A stretch of DNA of 64,000 bases, from contig NC_005125.1 in NCBI RefSeq assembly GCF_000011385.1, positions 558,001-622,000 on the forward strand. Reading direction: 5' to 3'. The stretch comes from Gloeobacter violaceus PCC 7421 (GTDB lineage Bacteria > Cyanobacteriota > Cyanobacteriia > Gloeobacterales > Gloeobacteraceae). Position 1 is the stretch's first letter. Each line of letters starts with the position of its first letter. A program made the position numbers and the translations under genes. Shown here in pieces: positions 7,895 through 16,699 of the stretch. Under the pieces are notes generated by a model, which worked only from the letters and a program-made list of their open reading frames with translations, did not search any database and was not told the origin of the DNA.

Positions 7895-8881
7895 TTAGCC
7901 AACGAAGCGGGGCATCAACTCGGCCGAACTCCAAATCCCATGATGCCCGCGCCTGTGCATTTCAATACCTGCTTTGAGATAGCCCAGAGCCGGGCCGCAG
8001 ACATTGGCAGCCATAGAAGTTTCGTCGCCGAGGGTGAACGTGTGGGTCGAGGTTTTGCCTTCGAAGGTGCGGCCGGTGACTCGAACGTTGGTGCTTAGCG
8101 GTTTTTGAGGGTTGCGCGTATCGACCACGCCGCCCACGCTCACCCGCTCGCGCCCGCAGATACCGGCCAACTCCAGCAGGATGTCGTCGGCATGTTCCAT
8201 CTTTTCGAGTGTGAGCAGGCCGCCGGTGCGATCGAGCAGTTCGCTGACCTGCGCGTCGCTCATCGCTCGGGCGCGCTCGACCGAGTAGCCTTCCAGGTGG
8301 GCGATGTCCTCGCGCACCGTCGAGCGGTAGGCTTCCCAGTTGGCGATGCCGACGCCGAAGGTGATCTGTACGCTCAGCACCTCGCTGAAGCTTTGGGCGG
8401 CCAGGGCGGCGGCGGCGGTGAGCAGGCCGGGGGTGGCTCCACAGCCGGTGACGTAGGTGATGCCGGCCCGTTGCAAGTCAGGAGCGAGGGTAAGCAGTTG
8501 TTCGACGGCGCTGGTGCGTTTGATGGCGTCCACGAGTACCCCTCGCCAGCCCGAGGTGATAAAGGTACGGGCCACCGAGGCCATAAACGTGTTGGGCAAA
8601 TTCGGAAGGGCAAGAAAATAGCCGTCCGCCGGCACTTGTTGTTCGAGCAACGCCTGGATCGGGGCGTCGGCCGGTACACCGACAGCCGGGTCATAACCTA
8701 CCGACCCGTGCCGGGAGACGGCGAGTGAAAGGCGTGCCGCATCGAGCCCCTCGGGGTGATAGGCGTACCCTTTACTGTCGGCGGCAGCAACCAGAATCAT
8801 CTGTTTTTTGACTGCGAGCATCCGGGCGGCAGCCTGGCCCAAACCGCCGTACCCAAGAAGCCCCACTCGAATCGTTGCCAT
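7895..8881 (-). CDS. bioU: (S)-8-amino-7-oxononanoate synthase BioU (suicide biotin-pathway enzyme)
   Basis: A 328-residue protein with an N-terminal Rossmann motif ([18 protein letters not shown], residues 5-22) resembling saccharopine dehydrogenases. In cyanobacteria this family is BioU, which replaces BioA. It uses the side-chain amino group of one of its own lysines as amino donor to 8-amino-7-oxononanoate and is spent after one turnover. The likely donor is Lys121 in [11 protein letters not shown], at nearly the position of Lys124 in the Synechocystis enzyme (from memory). GYGGLGQ binds NAD(P)H. The ATG at 8881 is preferred over in-frame TTG/GTG just upstream. No other bio gene is in the window. 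The remaining doubt is a paralogue of other function. Confidence 0.85.
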   Translation of the reverse strand: MATIRVGLLGYGGLGQAAARMLAVKKQMILVAAADSKGYAYHPEGLDAARLSLAVSRHGSVGYDPAVGVPADAPIQALLEQQVPADGYFLALPNLPNTFMASVARTFITSGWRGVLVDAIKRTSAVEQLLTLAPDLQRAGITYVTGCGATPGLLTAAAALAAQSFSEVLSVQITFGVGIANWEAYRSTVREDIAHLEGYSVERARAMSDAQVSELLDRTGGLLTLEKMEHADDILLELAGICGRERVSVGGVVDTRNPQKPLSTNVRVTGRTFEGKTSTHTFTLGDETSMAANVCGPALGYLKAGIEMHRRGHHGIWSSAELMPRFVG

Positions 8882-8968
8882 CACCAACCCGCTCCCATGG
8901 TGGACCTGCGCCCAAATTATAAACGCACCGAAGCATGAAACTGTGATGAATCGCTCAATCGGAGTGTT

Positions 8969-9595
8969 TCAAGTGTCTGGGTGCCAGCGCTCAAAAAGGC
9001 TGTGGTCGATATCGAGCTGATCGAGCGCCCGGCCAATCACAAAATCGACGAGATCTTCGATGGTTTTGGGCTGCTGATACCAGGCGGGAATGGCTGGCAC
9101 GATGCGCGCCCCCGCCTCTGCAAGCGCCGTCAGGTTGCGCAGGTGAATGAGGCTGAAGGGCGTTTCGCGCGGTACCAGCACCAGCGGCCGGCCTTCTTTC
9201 AGTTGCACATCGGCGGCCCGCTCCAGCAAGTCCGAGCTGAGACCCGCCGCCAGTTTGCCGACGGTGGACATGCTGCAGGGAATGACGAGCATGCCCCGGG
9301 TGCGGTAGGAGCCGCTGGCGATCGAAGCGGCGAGATTGGCAAAGGCGTGGCAGCGCAGTTTGCCGCCGCTCTCGCCGCTCTGTTCGCGCCAGAAGCGCTC
9401 CTGCTCGGCGGGTTCCACCGGCATCGCCGTACCCATTTCCTCGCGCCAGACCATGAAGCTCGCCCGCGAAGCGACCAGATCGACTGCGTGACCGGCCGCC
9501 AGCAAAAAGCGCACGGTGCGCACGGCATAGATCAAGCCGGAAGCGCCGGCCACGCCCAGCACGATCGGCCGGGAGGATGGAGCCTGGGTCTGCAA
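8969..9595 (-). CDS. ubiX: Flavin prenyltransferase UbiX
   Basis: A protein of about 208 residues of the UbiX/PAD1 flavoprotein family, which attaches a dimethylallyl group to FMN to make the prenyl-FMN cofactor of UbiD decarboxylases, used for quinone biosynthesis. The N-terminus carries VLGVAGASGLIYAVRTVRFL, the FMN-phosphate-binding region, and the centre has MLVIPCSMSTVGKLAAGLSS and LVPRETPFSLIHLRNL, all hallmark UbiX stretches. No ATG precedes the conserved start; the frame opens with TTG at 9595 and a GTG about 12 codons further in is another choice, so the exact start is uncertain. No ubiD gene is adjacent. Confidence 0.92.
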   Translation of the reverse strand: MQTQAPSSRPIVLGVAGASGLIYAVRTVRFLLAAGHAVDLVASRASFMVWREEMGTAMPVEPAEQERFWREQSGESGGKLRCHAFANLAASIASGSYRTRGMLVIPCSMSTVGKLAAGLSSDLLERAADVQLKEGRPLVLVPRETPFSLIHLRNLTALAEAGARIVPAIPAWYQQPKTIEDLVDFVIGRALDQLDIDHSLFERWHPDT

Positions 9596-9753
9596 GGTCG
9601 GGATCTTGACGAGCGACGCCTTCCAGCCTAGGCGATCCCCTATGTCGAATGCTTCAGAGAACCGGCAAGCCCCCTGGTAGAATTTTCAATGTAAACTTCA
9701 GATGGCTGGGGCTTACCCCACACCATGGGTGTTCATTCAGCAGGGACGCAATA

Positions 9754-10770
<1,017 letters not shown>

Positions 10771-10790
10771 GTAACGCCTCAGCCCACACA

Positions 10791-10821
10791 AAAAAAGCGG
10801 GTGCTCCAGCACCCGCTTTTT
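10791..10821 (+). terminator. Bidirectional intrinsic terminator
   Basis: A perfect stem GCGGGTGC/GCACCCGC with a 4-base loop is flanked by a run of A before and T after, so it can stop transcription from both sides. It lies between the gap2 stop and the convergent gene ending at 10825. Confidence 0.9.
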
Positions 10822-10824
10822 GCT

Positions 10825-11184
10825 TCAGGAGACTTGGGCTTCTTGTTGCGGCTCGAACTCCGGACACAGATAGCACGCCGGTGGACCGAGCGCACCGTTG
10901 GTGGGTACCGGGATCGGTTCACGGCAGCGCACGCAATATTCGAGATCGAAGCGCGAATGAATCAAGTCGGAGAAAGCATAGCCATCCCCTTCGACGTAGA
11001 GATGGAAAAATTCGCCGCTTTCGAGCAGACGGTCGATAAAGTGATTGAATTGCTCGGAATAATTGCCGCGGCGGTCGTAGACCCGCTCAGAGAAGGTCGT
11101 GATTTTTCCCTTCTCGCTGACCAGGCAACGCCCTTTATTGATGTAATGGGCGATGTAGTGTTTCAGGTCATAGAAATTTGCCAT
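10825..11184 (-). CDS. Conserved hypothetical protein with C-terminal CxxC pairs
   Basis: A 119-residue soluble protein I cannot assign. The N-terminal 85 residues are rich in aromatic and charged residues (FYDLKHYIAHYINKGRCLV). The C-terminal 35 contain two cysteine pairs, YCVRCREPIP and ACYLCPEF, spaced like a zinc ribbon. The ATG at 11184 is preferred over a GTG at 11193. The gene ends next to the bidirectional terminator shared with gap2. A zinc-binding role is inferred from the cysteines only. Confidence 0.7.
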   Translation of the reverse strand: MANFYDLKHYIAHYINKGRCLVSEKGKITTFSERVYDRRGNYSEQFNHFIDRLLESGEFFHLYVEGDGYAFSDLIHSRFDLEYCVRCREPIPVPTNGALGPPACYLCPEFEPQQEAQVS

Positions 11185-11383
11185 CGGACACACCCACTGC
11201 TATTGATCCACAGACGAAGGAGCGATAAATTCAGGTTAGGCCAAAAAGCTTTTAAATATCTGTTCCACAACAAATTTATTCCACATCTTGATATCGCTCA
11301 TTGTTTCATTGAGCTTCGTTGCAATCCCCTTGAGACAATAATACAAAGATGTCAGTGTTTACTTTTTGTTCGTTGAACTAATG

Positions 11384-11968
11384 ATGCGTTTCCTAATATT
11401 GGCAACAAACAATCAAGGAAAGCTACAGGAACTGCGCCGTTTACTCGCTGGCACGGGCTGGGTGGTGCAGGCGGCCCCGCCGGATTTTGCGGTGGAGGAA
11501 ACCGGGACGACCTTTGCTGAGAACGCTCGCCTCAAGGCCCTCGCGGCGGCGGAGCGCACGGGGGAGTGGAGTGTGGGGGACGATTCGGGTTTGGCGGTCG
11601 ACGCCCTCGGCGGAGCGCCGGGAGTGTATTCGGCGCGCTACGGCCGCAACGACGGTGAGCGCATCTCCCGCCTGCTCGCTGCGCTGGCGGGGCAAGCCGA
11701 CCGGGGTGCGCGCTTCATCTGCGCCATCGCCCTGGCCGAACCCGGCCGGGTACTGAAAGAGGTCGAAGCCGAATGCCGGGGCGTCATCCTGCACGCCCCG
11801 CGCGGCAACGGCGGCTTTGGCTACGACCCGATTTTTCTGGTGCCCGAACTGGACAAAACCTTTGCCGAACTCGACATCGTCGAGAAAGAGCGCCACAGCC
11901 ACCGGGGCCGGGCAGTGCGCAAGTTGCTCTCGGGGTGCAGCCGAGGTACGTTCATTGTTGACCATTAG
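11384..11968 (+). CDS. rdgB: dITP/XTP pyrophosphatase (RdgB/HAM1)
   Basis: A 194-residue house-cleaning enzyme that hydrolyses non-canonical purine NTPs (ITP, dITP, XTP) to monophosphates. Family motifs are LATNNQGKLQELRRLL at the N-terminus, GDDSGLAVDALGGAPGVYSA with the catalytic acidic residues, and GNGGFGYDPIFLVPE. HSHRGRAVRKL closes the domain. Two ATG codons stand in tandem (11381, 11384). The last residues run into a remnant of a P-type ATPase gene read in another frame, so the natural 3' end or downstream neighbour may have been changed by a deletion. Confidence 0.93.
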   Translation: MRFLILATNNQGKLQELRRLLAGTGWVVQAAPPDFAVEETGTTFAENARLKALAAAERTGEWSVGDDSGLAVDALGGAPGVYSARYGRNDGERISRLLAALAGQADRGARFICAIALAEPGRVLKEVEAECRGVILHAPRGNGGFGYDPIFLVPELDKTFAELDIVEKERHSHRGRAVRKLLSGCSRGTFIVDH

Positions 11969-12125
11969 CGGGCGGATCGTCGATGGGCACAGCGCCCTCG
12001 ACCAGGCCCCGATCACCGGTGAATCGATGCCGGTGGAAAAGGCGGTGGGGGAGGAAGTGTACGCCGGCAGCATCAACGGCAGCGGGGCTTTGCACATCAG
12101 AGTGGAGTGCGCGCCGGAAAGCAGC
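11958..12125 (+). pseudogene. Remnant of a metal-transporting P-type ATPase (actuator domain)
   Basis: In one frame the sequence reads a segment with RIVDGHSALDQ, APITGESMPVEKAVGEEVYA and GSINGSGALHIRV. This is the actuator domain of a P1B metal ATPase, including the invariant TGES loop. Neither the preceding metal-binding domain nor the phosphorylation (DKTGT) domain follows, so only about 55 codons survive. It overlaps the rdgB stop. The fragment lies directly upstream of a Zur/Fur-like promoter and a metal permease, so it may be what is left of an older metal-handling gene at this locus. Confidence 0.8.
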
Positions 12126-12180
12126 AAAGGCAGCCCCAAAAAGAGGCCTCCCGTCCTTCTCGCCGATCGCTGCCCTGGGG

Positions 12181-12237
12181 TTGGCAATCTGGACCGAGCG
12201 GACTTATGTTTGAGAACGACTATCATTGTTATTCTCA
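12181..12237 (+). promoter_or_regulatory. Promoter with overlapping Zur/Fur-like operator
   Basis: TTGGCA (12181-12186) and TATGTT (12205-12210) are separated by 18 bases. Immediately downstream, 12211-12237 carries a dyad with TGAGAA and TTCTCA at its ends and an AT-rich core that includes TATCATTGTTATT. The pattern resembles Fur-superfamily boxes (GATAATGAT-type half-sites), in a position that would block polymerase. Because the genes that follow are a metal permease and a COG0523 protein, zinc control by Zur is more likely than Fur. The regulator assignment is inference. Confidence 0.6.
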
Positions 12238-12249
12238 ACCAAACTCTCC

Positions 12250-12924
12250 ATGGAAGAGTCGTTCCTGTTTCTGGCGCTGGTGCTGGGGATGCGCCACGGG
12301 ATGGACGCCGATCATCTGGCGGCGATCGACGGTCTGGCGCGGGTGCACCCGGGTCCCTGGAACGGGTTGCTTTTCGCCCTCGGGCACGGGGCGGTCGTCA
12401 CGCTGCTGGCGGTGGGGGTGGGTGGGGCGGTCGCTGCTGTTGCGGGGGGGTGGTCGCCCTGGTTGCTCATCGCCCTGGGGGCGCTCAATCTCTGGCGGTT
12501 GGCCAACCCCCATCCGGTACGGGTTCCTCGCCTGGTCACCACCGGCCCGCTTTTGCTCGGTGTCCTGCTTGCCGCCGGATTCGAAACCGCAAGCCAGTTG
12601 TCCGCTCTGGCACTGAGTAACCGGGCTGATCCCTTGCTTCTGGGAACCGCTTTCAGCCTGGGGATGATCCTGGTGGACGGCACTGACGGTTACCTCGCTT
12701 CGCGGGTGCAGCGCGCCTCTGCATCGGGCGGACGACGCACCCGGATTGCCAGTCGCGCGCTCGGCGTTGCGGTGGTGGTGTTCTCCTTCGGACTGGGCGG
12801 TGCGCAATTGCTGGGTTTCGATTTCGAACCCTATTCCCTGGCCGCAGGGGGTGGGCTGTTTGCTTTGCTCGTGGCGCTCAGGCTCTGGAGTGTCGAAAAG
12901 CCCGCGCTCGATGAATCGAAATGA
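12250..12924 (+). CDS. NiCoT-like metal permease (nickel, cobalt or zinc)
   Basis: A 224-residue integral membrane protein with about six transmembrane segments. It carries the NiCoT signature as GMRHGMDADHLAAIDGL (residues 14-30), where the His and Asp residues bind metal, and a second motif SLGMILVDGTDGYL near residue 140. It is shorter than the typical 330-residue nickel/cobalt permeases and closer to the compact members. The ATG at 12250 starts 12 bases after the operator dyad and has no clear Shine-Dalgarno. The stop is 20 bases before the COG0523 gene. The genomic context suggests zinc, but the metal cannot be read from the sequence. Confidence 0.8.
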   Translation: MEESFLFLALVLGMRHGMDADHLAAIDGLARVHPGPWNGLLFALGHGAVVTLLAVGVGGAVAAVAGGWSPWLLIALGALNLWRLANPHPVRVPRLVTTGPLLLGVLLAAGFETASQLSALALSNRADPLLLGTAFSLGMILVDGTDGYLASRVQRASASGGRRTRIASRALGVAVVVFSFGLGGAQLLGFDFEPYSLAAGGGLFALLVALRLWSVEKPALDESK

Positions 12925-12944
12925 CTTCTAGGAGACAGTGACCA

Positions 12945-14294
12945 ATGGAAAGTAACCGTGTACCGGTGACAGTTCTGACCGGTTTTTTGGGTTCGGGGAA
13001 GACGACGCTCTTGAACCGCATCCTCACCGAGGAGCACGGCAAGCGCATCGCCGTCATCGAGAACGAGTTCGGCGAAATCGGCATCGACCAGGCCCTGGTC
13101 GTCAACGCCGAAGAAGAAATCTTCGAGATGAACAACGGTTGCATCTGCTGCACCGTCCGCGGCGACCTCATCCGGATCATCGGCAGCCTGATGCGCCGCA
13201 AGGACAAGTTCGACCACATCCTGGTCGAGACCACGGGGCTCGCGGACCCCTCGCCCGTGGCCCAAACGTTCTTCGTCGACGACGAGATGCGCAGTCAACT
13301 CAAGCTCGACGGCATCGTGACGGTGGTGGATGCCCGGCACATCTGGCAGCACATCGACCAGAGCGATCAGTGCAAGGAGCAGATTGCCTTCGCCGACGTC
13401 ATCCTGCTCAACAAAACCGACCTCGTCACCCCCGAAGAGCTGGACACCCTGGAGCAACGGGTACGCTCGATGAACGCCCTGGCGCGTGTCCATCGCACCC
13501 AAAATGCAGCGGTGGAGATGGACCGGGTGCTTGAGATCGGCGGATTTGATCTGGAGCGGGCGCTCGCGGTCAAGCCGACTTTTCTGGAACCGGAATACCC
13601 CTTCGAGTGGGGTGGGATCTACGAACTGGCGGCCGGAACCTACACGCTTGCCCTGCAGGATGGTCCTGATTCGAGCATGACGCTTGCCCTCTTCGCGGCC
13701 GAAGGTACCGACGAGGCCGCCCTGGAAGCTGCCCAGCAAGAGGCGGTGCCCCTCTTCTCGCAGCAGGCACCGCCGGTCCATCCCAAAGGCGCGCTGGTGC
13801 CCCAGGCAGCACCCGTCGCCCTCAACCTGGCGAAGGCGGGCGCGAAAGACTTTTTCCTTGAAATCCAGATGGCGGGGACCTACTCCCTTTTCACCCAGCA
13901 CCGCCCGGAAGAATTCGACCTGACGGTGCACGCCGCCGACGGTGCCACCCGTACACCCCGAATCGGACGGACTTTCGAGGCGGGGCACACCCACGACGAG
14001 GAGGTGACCTCGGTGGGTATCGAAGTGCAAGGGGCGGTCGACCCAAAGAAGTTGAGCGCCTGGCTGAGCGTTCTGTTGCGCGAACAGGGGGTCGATATCT
14101 TTCGGACAAAGGGCATTCTCCACCTGCAGGGCGACAACCGCCGCTATGTGTTTCAGGGCGTGCACATGCTCTTCGATAGCAGCGCCGATCGGCCCTGGGG
14201 CAGCGACGAACCCCGCACCAATCAACTGGTCTTCATCGGCCGCAACCTCGATCGCAACCGGCTGGTGCGGGAGTTCAAAGCGTGTCTGGTCTGA
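12945..14294 (+). CDS. COG0523 (CobW/ZNG1-like) metallochaperone GTPase with inserted domain
   Basis: A 449-residue G3E-family GTPase. Walker A is TGFLGSGKTTLLNRIL (about 12-27). The metal-binding GCICC motif (in NNGCICCTVRGDL) lies near residue 67, and the guanine-specificity motif LLNKTDL near residue 155. The CobW C-terminal domain (about 345-449) begins after HTHDEEV. Between the two, residues about 218-345 form an extra beta-rich segment (YPFEWGGIYELAAGTYTLAL onward) not present in classical CobW/YeiR. Family members deliver zinc or other metals to client enzymes under limitation. The gene overlaps the WD40 gene by 13 bases and follows the permease closely. Confidence 0.9.
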   Translation: MESNRVPVTVLTGFLGSGKTTLLNRILTEEHGKRIAVIENEFGEIGIDQALVVNAEEEIFEMNNGCICCTVRGDLIRIIGSLMRRKDKFDHILVETTGLADPSPVAQTFFVDDEMRSQLKLDGIVTVVDARHIWQHIDQSDQCKEQIAFADVILLNKTDLVTPEELDTLEQRVRSMNALARVHRTQNAAVEMDRVLEIGGFDLERALAVKPTFLEPEYPFEWGGIYELAAGTYTLALQDGPDSSMTLALFAAEGTDEAALEAAQQEAVPLFSQQAPPVHPKGALVPQAAPVALNLAKAGAKDFFLEIQMAGTYSLFTQHRPEEFDLTVHAADGATRTPRIGRTFEAGHTHDEEVTSVGIEVQGAVDPKKLSAWLSVLLREQGVDIFRTKGILHLQGDNRRYVFQGVHMLFDSSADRPWGSDEPRTNQLVFIGRNLDRNRLVREFKACLV

Positions 14295-15346
14295 AGCGCT
14301 CCAGAAACTCGCACACCCTGGCGGAGCGCTGGCGCACGGGTCTGGAAGACTACGTCACCGCCACGGCCTGGTCCGCGGATGGCACGTTGCTCGCGGCGGC
14401 AACCGCTTCGGGGCCCGTGGCCCTTCTGGCGGGCGACACCGGCGAGGTGGCGGCCACCCTGCCGGGCCATCCTTCCGGCACCCTCACCCTCGCCTGGTCG
14501 CCCCGGGACCGATACCTGGCCACGGGCGGTCAGGATGGCAGAGCCCGGCTCTGGGATCCGACCACCGGTCGCGAGATGGCAGCGCTCGAGGGTGGTGCCG
14601 CCTGGGTCGAGCACCTCGCCTGGTCCGACGCCCCCTACCTCCTCGCCACCGCCGCGGGCCGCCGCCTCAACCTCTGGAGCGCGGACGGTCAACTCATCCG
14701 CACCGCCGAGCCCCCGCACACAAGCACGATCTCCGGCCTGGTGTGGCATCCGGGGCAGAGGCGCTTCGCCACCAGTTGCTACGGGGCCGTCCGGCTCCAC
14801 CTGCCCCTGAAGCCCGAACCCGCCGACGTCTTCGAGTACCAGGGGTCGCTCATCGCTTTGAGCTGGAGCCCGGACGGGCGATGGATCGTCTGCGGCTGTC
14901 AGGACGCCACGGTGCACATCTGGGAGACAACGAGCGGCGAAGATCTCCAGATGCGCGGCTTCGAGACGAAAGTGCGCAATTTGTCCTGGGAGCCCGGCGG
15001 CCGCTACCTGGCCACGGCGAGCGGCATGATCATCACCGTCTGGGACTTCTCTGGCCGCGGTCCGGCCAACACCCGACCGCGGCTACTGTCTGCCCATCAA
15101 GGCAGTGTCACGGGTCTTGCCTACCAGCATCGAGGCGGCCTGCTTGCCTCCGGCAGCAGCGACGGAAGCGTCTGCCTCTGGAATCCCCTCAAGCAAACCA
15201 AACCGGTTGCTTTTGCCCAGGGGAACGCCCCGGTGGACAACCTCGCCTGGCGCCCGGATGATCAGAGCTTTGTCTGCGGCCTGGCCTCGGGCGAAGTGAG
15301 CGCCTGGGGAGTACCCACCGAGGGCCGGGGGTTCGGCAGGCATTGA
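14282..15346 (+). CDS. WD40-repeat protein, last gene of the metal operon
   Basis: A 354-residue protein made of about seven WD40 blades, for example LTLAWSPRDRYLATGGQDGR followed by ARLWD, then LSWSPDGRWIVCGCQDATVH and VCLWNPLKQ. No signal peptide is visible, so it is probably cytosolic. It starts with GTG 14282 inside the end of the COG0523 gene (13-base overlap), a sign of translational coupling. WD40 propellers are protein-binding platforms; here it may work with the GTPase, but that is inferred from position only. Confidence 0.88.
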   Translation: MSGLKRSRNSHTLAERWRTGLEDYVTATAWSADGTLLAAATASGPVALLAGDTGEVAATLPGHPSGTLTLAWSPRDRYLATGGQDGRARLWDPTTGREMAALEGGAAWVEHLAWSDAPYLLATAAGRRLNLWSADGQLIRTAEPPHTSTISGLVWHPGQRRFATSCYGAVRLHLPLKPEPADVFEYQGSLIALSWSPDGRWIVCGCQDATVHIWETTSGEDLQMRGFETKVRNLSWEPGGRYLATASGMIITVWDFSGRGPANTRPRLLSAHQGSVTGLAYQHRGGLLASGSSDGSVCLWNPLKQTKPVAFAQGNAPVDNLAWRPDDQSFVCGLASGEVSAWGVPTEGRGFGRH

Positions 15347-15395
15347 GTACAATGCGACTGGCCAAATACAGATTGCAACCTCATTCGCTTTCATC

Positions 15396-16103
15396 ATGCA
15401 AAATCAAGAGCCATCTATTGTTTTTGACCAGGAACGCGCTGCTTCCTACGACAAAAGGTTCGCTAAGTTGGCCCCGCTGCGCGACGCACTTCATTTGCTT
15501 ATCCGCCTGGTATTGTCCGAACTTCCTACCGATGCACGGATTCTCTGTGTCGGCGTGGGAACCGGCTTGGAATTGATTGACCTCGCCCAAACATTTCCAC
15601 GGTGGCAGTTTACTGCGGTAGAGCCCGCGGCACCGATGCTTGACATCTGTCGCCAGCGCGCCGAGGAAAGTGGCATCGCGCCACGTTGCACTTTTCACGA
15701 AGGTTATCTTGATTCACTGCCTGCATCGCCCTCTTTCGATGCGGCAACTTGCCTTCTAGTTTCTCACTTCTTTGCGCAGCAAGATGAGCGGCGCAACTTT
15801 TTTAGTCAAATTGCTTCACGACTTTCCCCTGATGGATATTTGGTCAGTTCTGATCTAGCTTCCGATATGTCCACTTCAGCCTACCAAAGCCTTCTTGAGG
15901 TTTGGATACGCATGCTGAGGTATTCCGAAGTACCTGCTGAGGAGGTTGAAAAATTTTGTGCTTCTTATGGTCGGGATGTTGCTGTACTACCGCCAATTGA
16001 AGTCGAATCAATCATTGAATCGAGTGGCTTTGATGCGCCTGTATTGTTCTTCCAGACCCTTCTCATTCACGCCTGGTATGCTAAGCGAACACCACTGAGC
16101 TAG
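15396..16103 (+). CDS. Class I SAM-dependent methyltransferase
   Basis: A 235-residue protein with the Rossmann methyltransferase fold. Motif I is ILCVGVGTGLELIDLA (near residue 49), motif II FTAVEPAAPMLDICRQRA, and a post-I acidic residue in FDAATCLLVSHFF. The substrate is unknown. Base composition is clearly lower in GC than the surrounding genes and codon use differs (many TTT, ATT, TCT), suggesting acquisition by transfer. It stands alone between the metal operon and two gene remnants. Confidence 0.85.
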   Translation: MQNQEPSIVFDQERAASYDKRFAKLAPLRDALHLLIRLVLSELPTDARILCVGVGTGLELIDLAQTFPRWQFTAVEPAAPMLDICRQRAEESGIAPRCTFHEGYLDSLPASPSFDAATCLLVSHFFAQQDERRNFFSQIASRLSPDGYLVSSDLASDMSTSAYQSLLEVWIRMLRYSEVPAEEVEKFCASYGRDVAVLPPIEVESIIESSGFDAPVLFFQTLLIHAWYAKRTPLS

Positions 16104-16154
16104 AAGTTATCTATCTATAGTTACCCTGGCCAGTCCCTGGCTCGCGTTGGCCCT

Positions 16155-16428
16155 TCAGGCTTCGCTCGTGGGCAGGAGCAGCACTTCGAGGTGATCGTCG
16201 AAGGGCAGCGGGCCTTTGCGGTCGAAGCGGATTTCGCCCCGGTAGCCGTACTGACCGGCCGCGCAGGCGACAGCCGACACCGCCAGGGGAATCAGCTTTG
16301 CCGCCGCCGAAAGCGCCGCGACGGCGTCGGTCCAAGCCCCTTGCCGCTCCGGTGCGGCATGGGACACCTGGAAACGGGGCAGGGGCGGCTCGCCCTGCTG
16401 TGGCTTCGTCTGGCACTCTGGATAACGC
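16155..16428 (-). pseudogene. 5'-truncated gene of unknown function
   Basis: A minus-strand frame reads like true protein for about 90 residues (QGAWTDAVAALSAAAKLIPL, then QYGYRGEIRFDRKGPLPF, ending LEVLLLPTSEA). It has no credible start: upstream it runs into sequence that on the other strand encodes an unrelated ABC-permease fragment. I read it as the C-terminal part of a gene that lost its 5' end at a recombination junction near 16428. A GTG at 16367 could allow a 70-residue product. The family is not recognised. Confidence 0.5.
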
Positions 16429-16695
16429 TCCTCTGTGGCCTACGGCGGCTTCTGGTTTGCCCTGGCTATCGCCGTCGGCGCACTGGGCAAAAGTTCCGCT
16501 ACCAACGCCCTTGCCCTCGTCGGACTGTGGTTGGTGATGGCCCTGGTCATTCCCGCCCTGGTCAACGTCGCCGTCACTGCCGCGGACCCGATGCCCTCGC
16601 GCCTCGAACTCATCGCCGCCGCGCGCCAGGCGACGCTCGAAGCCGACAAAGAGTCAAAAGCTCGCCTCGGGCAGTACCACAAAGATCACCTCCCC
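16426..16695 (+). pseudogene. Fragment of an ABC-2 type permease (DUF3526)
   Basis: The frame from about 16426 reads AYGGFWFALAIAVGALGKSS, a hydrophobic helix, then a segment with MPSRLELIAAARQATLEADK and YHKDHLP. In full-length DUF3526 ABC-2 permeases this is the membrane helix followed by the conserved P.PSR.E.I...R.A periplasmic segment. A stop codon at 16423 and the missing N-terminal half show it is a remnant; it ends by running into pth. The rest of the ABC transporter is absent. Confidence 0.65.
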
Positions 16696-16699
16696 CGCG

